DNA from: Planctomycetota bacterium
GTDB taxonomy: Bacteria; Planctomycetota; UBA1135; JACQFD01
Assembly: GCA_016200225.1 (NCBI GenBank)
Contig: JACQFD010000006.1
Span: 1-64,000 of the forward strand
Length of the DNA stretch: 64,000 nt
Reading direction: 5' to 3'
A model generated the notes under the pieces. That model was not told the DNA's origin. It did not search any database and saw nothing but the letters and a program-made list of their open reading frames with translations. Numbering within the stretch: position 1 is the first letter of the stretch; every line of letters starts with the position of its first letter. The translations under genes and the position numbers were made by a program. Below are positions 36,732 to 45,629 of this stretch, piece by piece.

Positions 36732-36757
36732 TTTGTCCAAATTTAAATTTGGACAAA
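36732..36757. promoter_or_regulatory. Perfect 26-bp palindrome upstream of the sigma gene
   Basis: TTTGTCCAAATTT is followed without spacer by its exact reverse complement AAATTTGGACAAA. It lies between the stop of the DUF4388 protein (36785) and the sigma factor start (36632), both on the minus strand. There is no T-run that would make it a standard terminator. A dimeric regulator site is the simplest reading; a transcript-end hairpin is the alternative. Confidence 0.75.
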
Positions 36758-36784
36758 ACATGAACAGATCTCTGCTGAGGGTGT

Positions 36785-39700
36785 CTATCGCGCGCTCGTA
36801 AACACGGCGATCTCACCGCCTTCCGATACGACTCCCCAGCACCCAGTGTTGAGTTGGACAAAAATAGCACCAGAATACGAGGGTATCCTCCAGCGGGGTG
36901 TGCCTGCGGCGTCGAATGCCGCGATTCCAGTCGAGTCCGCGATTGCAAACATGCCACTGCCGATCAGGAAGTCCGAAATGGCAGCCGAACCGCCATTTCG
37001 ATGGGATGTCTGCGCGCGTTCGCCGGATACGGCTTTTTGTAATTCGCCCCCGAGCGCGATCCAAGCGGTCGGGCCGTCGACGTGAATCTTAAACTTGTCC
37101 GCGCCCCCCGAACCCGCGATCGGCTTGCTCTCTTTCGCGTCGGCGTCGAACCATTTTGCCTGGCCGGCGCCGACAAGGATGATTTGTGTATCGTTAAAAT
37201 TACTGATCGAGTCGATGGAACCGGAAATCGCGGAATTGTATGTTTGTAGCGCGCCGTTTCCGTCCGCGATCGCGAGCGCGCCGCTTTGCAAACCGGCGGC
37301 GGCGCGGCCGCGGCCAATATTTGCAAATGCGGTCGCGCGACCCGGCAGCGGAATCTGCCGCCGCTTCGTCATCGTATTCAAATCGATCATCGCGATGCCG
37401 TTCGTCGTCTCGCACACGGCCATCGTCGACGAATCTAACAATAACGGGGGAAATTGAAAATCCGCGCCCGTCAACTTGACCGAACCCGCGGACTCCCCGG
37501 TTTTTTGCGAAAGCGCCGAAAGCACGCCTTCGCGGGTTAATACAAATACACGGTCGCCCGACACCGCCGGGTTTCCTACACAACCGCCGAGCGTGTCGAG
37601 TTTTTTGTTCCATTTCTCGTTGCCCGACTCGCAATCGAGCGCGCGAACGGAGCCGGATCGATCGGCGAGGAACCACGCGTTGCCGGAGACCGTGCCGGCG
37701 CCCGCGGGCGCGCCCGCGAGTTTTCCGGTCCAGACCGCTCTCGGGCGCAAATTGATATTAACAATTCTCGAAAATAAATGATCGAGCCTTGTCTTGTCGG
37801 ATTCGAATCCTTCCAAATCGAATTCGAGCGTCGCGCCGAAGTATTTGGATAATGAACATTCCATCGGAGTCTTGCCGATTTCGCGGCCGTTGCAACGAAT
37901 GCGCGCGCCGGCCGGAATACTTGTAATCGAGCATGGAATATCGAGTTCGCGCTCATAACGAACATTCGGGTCGAGCAGTTTCAGCCGCGCGAACTCGGCC
38001 TCCGCGGCCGCCGTGTCCTGGCCCGTCGAAGCCTTCTCTACAATTTCCATCTGCCGCACGACCGCCGTCCAGTGGCGCGCACGCTCGTCAAAATAACTTT
38101 TCAGAGCCTTTCCTTTATAATCCGTCTGCAATTGTACAAAAGATTTCACGGCGGCGCGCGGATTGCCCTCGGCCTCGGCGTTGCGCGCGTCGAGAAGCGT
38201 GTTCTCCAGATTTCGGAGTTCCTTCGTGTCCGCGAGCCGCGTTTCGAACAATTCGATCTCCTTTCGCGCGGCGGTCAATTGATCGATGTCCTGTTGAATA
38301 TACATCCGCAGCGAGTCCTGGTTTTTTGTAACTTTCGCGAGCGGCGTGTCGGCGATGCGCGCCAGAATCGATTCGAGGCCGCGCACGCGCTCCGGCGAAC
38401 TCAAGTTGCGAAGTTCGCGGACGGATCCGGGCTCGGACAAAACATTGATTTGCGAACATTTCATCAGCGAACGGCACATTTCCTGAACGCGGCGCGATTC
38501 AAACAATAATTTCGAACCGATGATGTCGAGTCGCATTCCGACGAGTTCGGCGCGGTGCTCGTCGATGCGGCGCCGGAGAATGGATTCATACAATTCCACG
38601 GCGAGTCCGTAATTCTTAACATCGATGGCGTCGGCGGCCGACGCGAACTGTCGTCGAATCCAATCATCCGTATCGTTCTCCTCGACGCGGCGGCGCTCGT
38701 CGCTTTTCTTATTGAGTTCGTCGCGGAGTCTTTGACATTTTTCCAAGACCGACGGACCGACGGTGTCGGCTTCCAACTGATCGAGCAGAATGAGCGCGCC
38801 CTTGTCTTCGCCCTTTTCCGCCAGCAACTGGGCCTGTTTGAGGCGCGCGTCCTCGGCCTGATCGCGCATGACGCCGCGGATCGGAAACGCGACGCCGACG
38901 CATAATATTAAAAATGCGCCGATCGTTAAGGTTGCGCGCAGCCGGCGCGTCGACCGCGACTGGCTCAATCTTTGTAATTCGCAGCGCGCATCCGAATTCT
39001 CCGGAGCGAATTGTAATGCTTCCCGATAAAGTACAATTGCTCCCGCGGCGTCCGAGCGGCCGCGGCTTTTCGCGGCGCGTGTTAATAATATTGCCGCGGT
39101 CGTGCGCTGCCCGAGAAGGCCTAGCGCGCGGCCGACGCGCATTTCCTCTTCGCTCGAACGCGGCAGCCGCGACATGATTTCATTTTCGATTTCGGCGACA
39201 TTTTCGCGCTCGCCGCGGTCGGCCATGACTACCAATAAATCGCGCAGCGCTTCATAATATTCCGACGCGCGCTCCGGGCCGCACTTTTTTAATACATCGA
39301 CGAGATGCCGTCGAACCGCGGCTTCGCGCGGCGAAAGGGGAATCGCCTGACGTATACAATCGGCGGCGCGTTCGAAATCTCCGGCGTTTTCGAAATCGGA
39401 CGCGGCTCTCGATAATGTTAGTGCCGCGCCCGATTTGTCGCCGGATTCGGTGCGCCGGATCGCGAGATCGAACAGCGCGTCGGAACTCGGAACTTCGCGG
39501 CACTGTTCCGCGAGATCGAATACACGCCGCGCGGCTTCGACGTCGGTTTTTCCGAGGCGGTCGCCTAATATTAATAATTCATCCCATGTTAATCTTCGGA
39601 TCCAGCCGGCTTGCTCCAATTCGGCGGCGATTTTGGCCGTCGAAAACAGATCGCCGAGCGACCTGTCCGCGATGCCGCGCAAACTCGACTGTCCGTCGAT

Positions 39701-40276
39701 CTGTTGGAATATTGTTGTAGCATCGGCGGTGCCGATTTCGCCGTCTTCATGTTCCTTAATATAATATTCTTCGCCGCCCGGAAACTGGTCGCCGAAACGC
39801 GCGCGTTCGTCCTGCCGCCGAGCGGCTTCGAGGACGAGCGACGAAGTGTCCTGCGTGCGGAGTTCTGTTATTTCGCCCGGAGGTTCGCCTTCCAGAAATT
39901 CAAAATTGCCGTCGGTCCATTCTAACAATAAATGAACCTGCTCGCCGGCTTCGGATTCGAGAATGCCCGCGAGGACTTTCGCGTCGACAGGTGCGACCTC
40001 GCGCAAAACTTCCTGGAGCGGACGCCGCGTATTTTCCTTCTGTCGAAGCTGGCCGAGTTGCCGCGCGTCGATCAATCCGAGGTGTTGGAGCCGTTCTTCG
40101 ATTCGCGCGCGCGCAATCGAACAAACGTCGAGCAGGGCGACGCCATGCGGCGAAACAACGAATTCCCTGCGATGATTTCCCGATTGAACCCGCAGAACAC
40201 CCCAAGTTTGATTCTGCCAGAGGGTTTGGAGAATATCACCGATCCTAAAATTCGAAAGACTTCCGGTTAGCGCCAT
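36785..40276 (-). CDS. DUF4388 - helical repeat - TM - PEGA - PQQ propeller protein
   Basis: A 1163-residue protein from ATG 40276 (MALTGSLSNFRIGDILQTLW). Residues ~1-95 are a DUF4388/PATAN domain, found in signalling proteins. A helical/TPR-like region follows (for example GDFERAADCIRQAIPLSPRE), then one transmembrane helix at ~445-470 (LTIGAFLILCVGVAF), coiled segments, a PEGA domain at ~780-845 (SITSIPAGARIRCNGREIGK) and a PQQ-type beta-propeller to the end (SGSVRALDCESGNEKWNKKL, WRIPSYSGAIFVQLNTG). The propeller should be periplasmic and the DUF4388 part cytosolic. The layout recalls planctomycete Ser/Thr kinases but contains no kinase domain. The sigma factor gene follows on the same strand. 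Confidence 0.85.
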   Translation of the reverse strand: MALTGSLSNFRIGDILQTLWQNQTWGVLRVQSGNHRREFVVSPHGVALLDVCSIARARIEERLQHLGLIDARQLGQLRQKENTRRPLQEVLREVAPVDAKVLAGILESEAGEQVHLLLEWTDGNFEFLEGEPPGEITELRTQDTSSLVLEAARRQDERARFGDQFPGGEEYYIKEHEDGEIGTADATTIFQQIDGQSSLRGIADRSLGDLFSTAKIAAELEQAGWIRRLTWDELLILGDRLGKTDVEAARRVFDLAEQCREVPSSDALFDLAIRRTESGDKSGAALTLSRAASDFENAGDFERAADCIRQAIPLSPREAAVRRHLVDVLKKCGPERASEYYEALRDLLVVMADRGERENVAEIENEIMSRLPRSSEEEMRVGRALGLLGQRTTAAILLTRAAKSRGRSDAAGAIVLYREALQFAPENSDARCELQRLSQSRSTRRLRATLTIGAFLILCVGVAFPIRGVMRDQAEDARLKQAQLLAEKGEDKGALILLDQLEADTVGPSVLEKCQRLRDELNKKSDERRRVEENDTDDWIRRQFASAADAIDVKNYGLAVELYESILRRRIDEHRAELVGMRLDIIGSKLLFESRRVQEMCRSLMKCSQINVLSEPGSVRELRNLSSPERVRGLESILARIADTPLAKVTKNQDSLRMYIQQDIDQLTAARKEIELFETRLADTKELRNLENTLLDARNAEAEGNPRAAVKSFVQLQTDYKGKALKSYFDERARHWTAVVRQMEIVEKASTGQDTAAAEAEFARLKLLDPNVRYERELDIPCSITSIPAGARIRCNGREIGKTPMECSLSKYFGATLEFDLEGFESDKTRLDHLFSRIVNINLRPRAVWTGKLAGAPAGAGTVSGNAWFLADRSGSVRALDCESGNEKWNKKLDTLGGCVGNPAVSGDRVFVLTREGVLSALSQKTGESAGSVKLTGADFQFPPLLLDSSTMAVCETTNGIAMIDLNTMTKRRQIPLPGRATAFANIGRGRAAAGLQSGALAIADGNGALQTYNSAISGSIDSISNFNDTQIILVGAGQAKWFDADAKESKPIAGSGGADKFKIHVDGPTAWIALGGELQKAVSGERAQTSHRNGGSAAISDFLIGSGMFAIADSTGIAAFDAAGTPRWRIPSYSGAIFVQLNTGCWGVVSEGGEIAVFTSAR

Positions 40277-40345
40277 TCCGTGTCCGAGACTCCGAAAACC
40301 GACATCGGCGAATCCGGGCGCTCTCCTGAAGCACGGGATTTGTTG

Positions 40346-40351
40346 TAGAAT
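40346..40351 (+). promoter_or_regulatory. Candidate -10 box before the HEAT-like protein gene
   Basis: TAGAAT lies 19 nt before the GTG start at 40371 in a divergent intergenic region of under 100 bp. No good -35 is seen, so confidence is low. Confidence 0.3.
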
Positions 40352-40370
40352 CCAACCAGGTGGCTCCATC

Positions 40371-41888
40371 GTGAATTTACTTCTAACTCCGCTTTTTTTT
40401 CTAGGTGTGTTTCAAGGCGGAAACGCGACGCCCAAACACTCGGACGCCATCGCAGAGAAAGTCGAAAAGTACCTTTCGTCGGCCGTCGATGAGGATGCTA
40501 CAAAAAGGCGCGCGGCGGCCGAACGGTTGGTCGCGCTCGGGACCGAGGCCGTGTCCGCGATCGCGGACGGGTTGACGCGCGGAAATCACAATTCGGCGCG
40601 GACGGCGGCCATCGCGCTCGGCGAGATCGCCGACGACGGCGCGGGCAAGGCGTTACTAAAATACTTTTCGCAAAAACGCGGGCCGGGCACGGACGTCGAT
40701 CTCGCGGTTGTCGGAATCTTTGCAATGGGCGGCTGTTCGAGCGAAGGCATTCCCGAATGGCTCATGACAATTGTCGAGGACGGGCGCGAATCCGACCAGG
40801 TGCGCGCGACGGCGGCGCTCGCGCTGGCGCGGCGCTCCGATCGTAAGCATCCGCGCCTCGCGGCATTGTTTCAAAAATATATGAAGCATCCCGACGCCGA
40901 TCCCGAGATTTTCGCGGGACTCGTGCTCGCGATTTCGAGAAACGATCCGGATCTGGCGGCGGGGAAAATTCCCGGATTATTAAAAGACGCGACCGATCCC
41001 GTCGTGCGCGCCGCGTGCTGGCTCGCGCTTTCGAATCTTAAGAAACCGGCGCCGCCGGGCGCGGCCGCGGCGGATTTGAAGTCTAATGATCTCGCGATCG
41101 CGCGATGCGCGATCCTCGGCGTCGCCGAAGCGCCGCGAAAAGGCGACAATTCGCCCGAGGAAATGCGCGAAATGCGAATTGTTGCATTGGGTCTCGGCGC
41201 CGGAGACCTGGCGCTCGGATCGTTAGCATCGTCGGAGTCGTCGGCCGAATTGCGAAAAATCTGGCTCGGCGCGCTCGCCGAACGCGGTTGGACCGCGATG
41301 CTCGTGGCGTCGCCTTGGAAAGAAACGGAAATCGGCGAGAACGGCCGGTTCGCGGCCGCCGCGCTCCTCGCGTTGAAGGGCGGTTTTAGTAGCGAAGAGA
41401 AATCTAAATTATCCGAACAGGCGAAAGCGCGATGGAAAGCGGATCCGGCGACGGCGACCGGCGCGGCGCTTTTGTTAGCGGCGATGAAAGATAAAGATGC
41501 CGAACCGCTGCTCGCGCCGCCGGTTGCCGACGGTGGAAAACGCCCGGCGGCCGTGCGGCTCGCGTGGAAACACCTGCGCGACGAACTCGATCAGCGGCGT
41601 TTCGAACAGGCGGTCTACGCCTACGCATTATCACAAAAAACGCTGCCTCAGGGTTGGATCTCGGATGCGGAGTCGCGTTTCGCCGCCGCGATTCTCGGCC
41701 ACGGCAGTCCGTTTTTTGTTAAACAAACGAAAATGAACGTTCCGCTGAAAGCGCTGCTGCCCGAAGGCCTGCCGCGCCGCAAGCGCGTACTGCCAAACGA
41801 ACATCAAATGTACGCGGATTTGTGGGGCCAGCTCGTGAGCAGCCCGTTCGACGCGATGTTACAGTTTCCGGCGGACGAGTCGGGCTGA
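40371..41888 (+). CDS. Secreted HEAT-like repeat protein
   Basis: 505 residues from GTG 40371. The N-terminus MNLLLTPLFFLGVFQGGNAT is a signal peptide. The body consists of repeated helical pairs rich in Ala and Leu, as in HEAT/PBS-lyase repeats (RRAAAERLVALGTEAVSAIA, RTAAIALGEIADDGAGKALL, VRATAALALARRSDRKHPRL, VRAACWLALSNLKKP). Such proteins are protein-binding scaffolds; this one would work in the periplasm. The region after ~residue 380 is less repetitive. The gene is divergent from the DUF4388 protein. Confidence 0.8.
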   Translation: MNLLLTPLFFLGVFQGGNATPKHSDAIAEKVEKYLSSAVDEDATKRRAAAERLVALGTEAVSAIADGLTRGNHNSARTAAIALGEIADDGAGKALLKYFSQKRGPGTDVDLAVVGIFAMGGCSSEGIPEWLMTIVEDGRESDQVRATAALALARRSDRKHPRLAALFQKYMKHPDADPEIFAGLVLAISRNDPDLAAGKIPGLLKDATDPVVRAACWLALSNLKKPAPPGAAAADLKSNDLAIARCAILGVAEAPRKGDNSPEEMREMRIVALGLGAGDLALGSLASSESSAELRKIWLGALAERGWTAMLVASPWKETEIGENGRFAAAALLALKGGFSSEEKSKLSEQAKARWKADPATATGAALLLAAMKDKDAEPLLAPPVADGGKRPAAVRLAWKHLRDELDQRRFEQAVYAYALSQKTLPQGWISDAESRFAAAILGHGSPFFVKQTKMNVPLKALLPEGLPRRKRVLPNEHQMYADLWGQLVSSPFDAMLQFPADESG

Positions 41889-41999
41889 AAGTGTATCTTC
41901 GCGATTAAGTCGGATATTAGTGCAATGGTTTGGAAACGCGCAATTCGATTGCAGAAAACCACTTCAGTATTCATGAGCTTATTGGATTAGAACAGGGCG

Positions 42000-42728
42000 A
42001 TGACCAACATAACTAAACAAGAAATTCTCGAAGCCATTCGCCAAACAGCAAGAGACAATGGCGGCGCGCCGCTTGGTCGTGATAGATTTGAAAAGGAATC
42101 GGGAATTAATTTCTATTATATACAAAAATATTGGTCCAACTTTGGTCAAGCGCTGAGCGAGGCGGGCTTTACCCCCAATGAATTTAGAATCTCCTATGGA
42201 GAAGAGGCACTCTTGGAAAAATTGATTTTACTTATGCGAGAGCTTGGTCGGTATCCGTCCAATGGCGATTTGCGCGTAAAGAGCAACAACGACACCCAAT
42301 TCCCGAGCGCGACAACTTTTGATAGACTCGGGCGTAAGAGAGAAGTTGCAACGAAGATTGCTAAATATGCGGAGCAGAAAGGGTATGTGGATATTGTTGA
42401 AAAATGCCGCGCGGTTATTGAAAAGCCCGCGAAACGCGAGAAAGTTGATAGTTCCGATACGCGGCAAATTATAGGAGAAGTCTATCTTATGAAATCAGGT
42501 CAATACTATAAAATTGGGAAAACCAATGACCCTGTTCGCCGCGGCAGCGAGATACGCATACAGTTGCCGGATGAATTACACTTGATTCATTCATTCAAAA
42601 CTGACGATCCGAGCGGAATCGAAGCATATTGGCACAAACGCTTTGATGAAAAACGAAAGAAGGGCGAGTGGTTTGAATTGAGCGCGGCTGATGTTAGGGC
42701 GTTTAGGCGCTGGACGAAAATATTTTAG
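42000..42728 (+). CDS. GIY-YIG (T5orf172/MUG113-type) protein with homing-endonuclease-like repeats
   Basis: A 242-residue protein. Residues ~1-60 (TKQEILEAIRQTARDNGGAP, YIQKYWSNFGQALSEAGFTP) and ~65-120 (LEKLILLMRELGRYPSNGDL) match the small helical repeats seen in homing-endonuclease-associated proteins, probably DNA-binding. The C-terminus is a GIY-YIG-like fold (GEVYLMKSGQYYKIGKTNDP, IEAYWHKRFDEKRKKGEWFE). The gene stands alone, looks AT-rich and lacks the host codon style, so it is probably mobile or phage-derived. Nuclease activity is likely but unproven. Confidence 0.82.
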   Translation: MTNITKQEILEAIRQTARDNGGAPLGRDRFEKESGINFYYIQKYWSNFGQALSEAGFTPNEFRISYGEEALLEKLILLMRELGRYPSNGDLRVKSNNDTQFPSATTFDRLGRKREVATKIAKYAEQKGYVDIVEKCRAVIEKPAKREKVDSSDTRQIIGEVYLMKSGQYYKIGKTNDPVRRGSEIRIQLPDELHLIHSFKTDDPSGIEAYWHKRFDEKRKKGEWFELSAADVRAFRRWTKIF

Positions 42729-42833
42729 ATATGAATGACATACATCAGGCAAGTAGTTTTCCGATTCCAAGGACAAATTGAGTTACGTTTGCGACACATC
42801 GAGTATTCCGATCGTGAAATATTATGGTAATTA

Positions 42834-43427
42834 CTATTGATTAATTCTGAATCGTTCGACCGAATTCTTATAATCCTCGGGAGTATTCAAATTGGTCAAA
42901 ACCTCCTCGTCGTCCGTTTCGATATCCAATACTCGAGTCGCGTCGCGGTGGACGACGTCGCGCAGCGATTGATCGGCGGCGAGCGATAGAATTTCTCCGC
43001 GAATCGTCGAATCGAATAAAACGGGATGGCCGCCGCGTTTTTGATAACAGGCGCGGACGATTTTTCCCGGCGCGCGGTTCTGTAATAGTTGTTTCATCGT
43101 CGTCGACGCGACGAGCGGCGCGTCGACGGGGCAGAGGAGAATCGAATGGTCTTCGTCGATGACCGGAAGCGCGAGTTGTAGTGAACGCGTACGGCCGGAT
43201 CCGGGGTCGAGATTGTAAACGCCGTGAATCGAAAGCCGCCGCGCTTCGTCCGCGACGCGGTCGTCGGTGCCGCAGACGGCGAGGATTTGTTGAATTCCGG
43301 CGTCTCGGAGTGATATTACCAATAGTTCGAGCGCGGTTTTTTCATTAAATTTAAGTAACGACTTGGCTGTACCCATTCTCCGCGAATCGCCCGCGGCGAG
43401 AATGACGGCCGTGACGTCGTCGAACAT
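42834..43427 (-). CDS. MobA/MocA-like nucleotidyltransferase
   Basis: A 197-residue protein from ATG 43427 whose N-terminus AVILAAGDSRRMGTAKSLL is the NTP-binding loop of the MobA-like (NTP_transf_3) family, which couples a nucleotide to a phosphorylated acceptor such as molybdopterin. ILLCPVDAPLVASTTMKQLL carries the metal-binding Asp region. The closest relative by pattern is the cytidylyltransferase MocA. It lies 3 bp after the cysteine desulfurase and is probably co-transcribed with it. The acceptor is uncertain because no other cofactor genes are visible. Confidence 0.85.
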   Translation of the reverse strand: MFDDVTAVILAAGDSRRMGTAKSLLKFNEKTALELLVISLRDAGIQQILAVCGTDDRVADEARRLSIHGVYNLDPGSGRTRSLQLALPVIDEDHSILLCPVDAPLVASTTMKQLLQNRAPGKIVRACYQKRGGHPVLFDSTIRGEILSLAADQSLRDVVHRDATRVLDIETDDEEVLTNLNTPEDYKNSVERFRINQ

Positions 43428-43429
43428 CG

Positions 43430-44587
43430 TTAGCTTCCGGCGATTTGATGAATCGCTCCGGCGGTCGTTTCGATTTCGTCGGCGGTCGTCGTCCGTCCGA
43501 CGGAGATTCGTATCAATCCGCCCTCCGGCGCGCGGCACGCTTTCGCGGCGTATGGCGCGCAAGCGATGCCCGCGCGTACGGAGATTCCGAAGGATGCGTC
43601 CAAAATTGCGCCCGCTTCGTGCGCTTCGACGCCGTCGATCGAGATCGCGAGGACGCCGACGCGCGCGCTGATGTCGCGCGGACCATACAAATGGACGCGC
43701 GGCGAGTTTATTAGTTTATCGATTAGTAAACCGATCATTTCGCGGTCGTGCTTTATGAATGTATCGACGCCCGCGTCGGCGACGACGCCGAGGCCGGCGC
43801 CCCATGCAACAATTCCTCCGGGATTGCCCGTTCCCATTTCGAAGCTTCCGGGGAATTCAACATTCGGAGTTAAATTCTCCGAATCGTGGCCGGTGCCGCC
43901 GTAAACGCCAGGTTCGATATGTATATTCTTCGAAACGAGCAGCGCGCCGGCGCCGGACGGACCGAGAAGTCCCTTGTGGCTCGGAACCGCGAGAATGTCG
44001 ATGCCCATGCGATGCATGTCGATCGGCAGATGGCCGGCCGTCTGCGCCGCGTCGACGCACGCGATCGCGCCCGCCTCGTGCGCGATTTGTATCCATGCGC
44101 CGACGTTCTGAATCGTGCCGAGCAGATTGCTCGCGTGATTCATATAAATAACTTTTGTATTCTTACGAATCGCGCGGCGGATCGCGTCGGGTTCGACGGT
44201 TCCGTCCTCGCGCGCCTCGACAATTGTAAAATCAATGATCCCGCGCGCGCGCAGCGCGGCGAGCGGGCGCAACGTCGCATTGTGATCGATCGCGGTCGCG
44301 ACGGCGTGGTCGCCTTTCTTTAAGATTCCGTGAATCGCGAGATTCATCGCGTGCGTGCACGACGGCATGAATAATAAACGATCACGGTCGCGGAAACCGA
44401 AGAATTCGGATAAATCGCCGCGCACGCGGTCGACTTGTTTTGTAGCATCGAGCGATCCGCGGTGCGAACCTCGTCCGGGACTTCCCGCGATTCGATTATG
44501 ATAATCCGCCCACGCTTGCAACACTTCCGGCGGCTTCGGCCATGAAGTCGCGGCGTGGTCCAAATAGATACGTTTCGCTTCAGGCAC
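43430..44587 (-). CDS. Cysteine desulfurase (class V aminotransferase, SufS/CsdA-like)
   Basis: A 385-residue PLP enzyme that releases sulfur from cysteine as a protein persulfide. YLDHAATSWPKPPEVLQAW starts the fold; CVDAAQTAGHLPIDMHRMG carries the Asp-Gln pair; the PLP Lys is in AVPSHKGLLGPSG; the sulfur-carrying Cys is in RAGIACAPYAAKACR. The start is GTG 44587, overlapping the stop of the E1-like gene upstream, which implies translational coupling. The partners on both sides (ThiF/MoeB-like and MobA-like) suggest sulfur delivery to a cofactor or RNA rather than bulk Fe-S assembly. Confidence 0.9.
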   Translation of the reverse strand: MPEAKRIYLDHAATSWPKPPEVLQAWADYHNRIAGSPGRGSHRGSLDATKQVDRVRGDLSEFFGFRDRDRLLFMPSCTHAMNLAIHGILKKGDHAVATAIDHNATLRPLAALRARGIIDFTIVEAREDGTVEPDAIRRAIRKNTKVIYMNHASNLLGTIQNVGAWIQIAHEAGAIACVDAAQTAGHLPIDMHRMGIDILAVPSHKGLLGPSGAGALLVSKNIHIEPGVYGGTGHDSENLTPNVEFPGSFEMGTGNPGGIVAWGAGLGVVADAGVDTFIKHDREMIGLLIDKLINSPRVHLYGPRDISARVGVLAISIDGVEAHEAGAILDASFGISVRAGIACAPYAAKACRAPEGGLIRISVGRTTTADEIETTAGAIHQIAGS

Positions 44588-45608
44588 CGATGTAGCGCGC
44601 GTAGAGCGTGCGCGCGAGCGCGGGGTCGGAGGTGCCGGCGACGATCGCGCGGCCGTCGGCAAATAATGTAATCAAATGATCCTCGGCCGTGAATTCTACT
44701 AAAAACGCGGATTTCCGCGCGACGTCGGGAAGCCGCGCCGCCATCGCCTCGAGCCGCAGCGCGAGACCGGATTCGGGCGCGCCGATTTGTATACTATTTC
44801 TGCCGCAGAGCGAAACCGTGCCGTCGCCGCGCTCGCCGCGCAGCCACGGGCGTTCGCCGCGCGCGCAACACGGACAGGCGGGATCGCGTTCGACGCGCAT
44901 GAGTTTGTACATTCCGTTCCACGGATCGAAATGTAGCAATCCGCGCGCCACAGATTGTATATTTCCCGAAACGAGTTTTAATGTTTCGGCGGCCTGTGCC
45001 ATCGCTACCATTCCGGAGGCCGATGCAATGATTCCGGCGGTCTCGCAATTCGGTGAATCCTCGGGCGGCGGCGGCTCCGGAAAGACGCAACGCAAACAGG
45101 GCGTCGTGCCCGGAATGCAAGTCATCGCGAAACCCGCGCTCGAAACGGCCGCGCCGTAGACCCACGGAATATTTTTGGCGACGCACCAATCATTCATTAA
45201 ATATCGAGTTATAAAATTATCCGTTCCGTCGACGACGACTTGTATATTATCCAATACGCGATCGATGTTGCGCGGTGTGAGGTCGTCGACGAGCGCGCGA
45301 ATATTAATTTCATGATCGATTTCGAGCAGCGCGCGCCGCGCGGCCTCGGCCTTGGGCAGACGCTCGGCGACGTCGCGTTCGGAATATAATATTTGACGCT
45401 GGAGATTGCTTTCCTCGAGCACGTCGCGATCGATGATCGTTAAATGTCCAATTCCGGCGCGCGCGAGGATTTCCGCGCTCACGCTGCCGAGCGCGCCGAG
45501 ACCGACGACGGCGACGCGCGCCTGCGCGATGCGAAGTTGTCCGTCGCGCCCGATTCCCGAAAACCGGGCCTGCCGCGAGTGTCGTGGGCGAGGAGCGTTA
45601 GGTTCCAT
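44580..45608 (-). CDS. E1-like adenylyltransferase, ThiF/MoeB/HesA family
   Basis: A 342-residue protein that would adenylate the C-terminal Gly-Gly of a ubiquitin-like sulfur carrier (ThiS or MoaD). The ATP-binding loop VAVVGLGALGSVSAEILARA, the NLQRQILYSERDVAE segment and the DGTDNFITRYLMND Asp are present. Two zinc-type Cys pairs are visible (PCLRCVFPEPP and CPCCARGERP). A ~90-residue C-terminal part ends in LFADGRAIVAGTSDPALART. No ThiS/MoaD gene is in the neighbourhood. It begins 21 bp after metH and overlaps the desulfurase gene. Confidence 0.88.
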   Translation of the reverse strand: MEPNAPRPRHSRQARFSGIGRDGQLRIAQARVAVVGLGALGSVSAEILARAGIGHLTIIDRDVLEESNLQRQILYSERDVAERLPKAEAARRALLEIDHEINIRALVDDLTPRNIDRVLDNIQVVVDGTDNFITRYLMNDWCVAKNIPWVYGAAVSSAGFAMTCIPGTTPCLRCVFPEPPPPEDSPNCETAGIIASASGMVAMAQAAETLKLVSGNIQSVARGLLHFDPWNGMYKLMRVERDPACPCCARGERPWLRGERGDGTVSLCGRNSIQIGAPESGLALRLEAMAARLPDVARKSAFLVEFTAEDHLITLFADGRAIVAGTSDPALARTLYARYIGA

Positions 45609-45629
45609 CCGATCGCCTTTTAGTAAATA

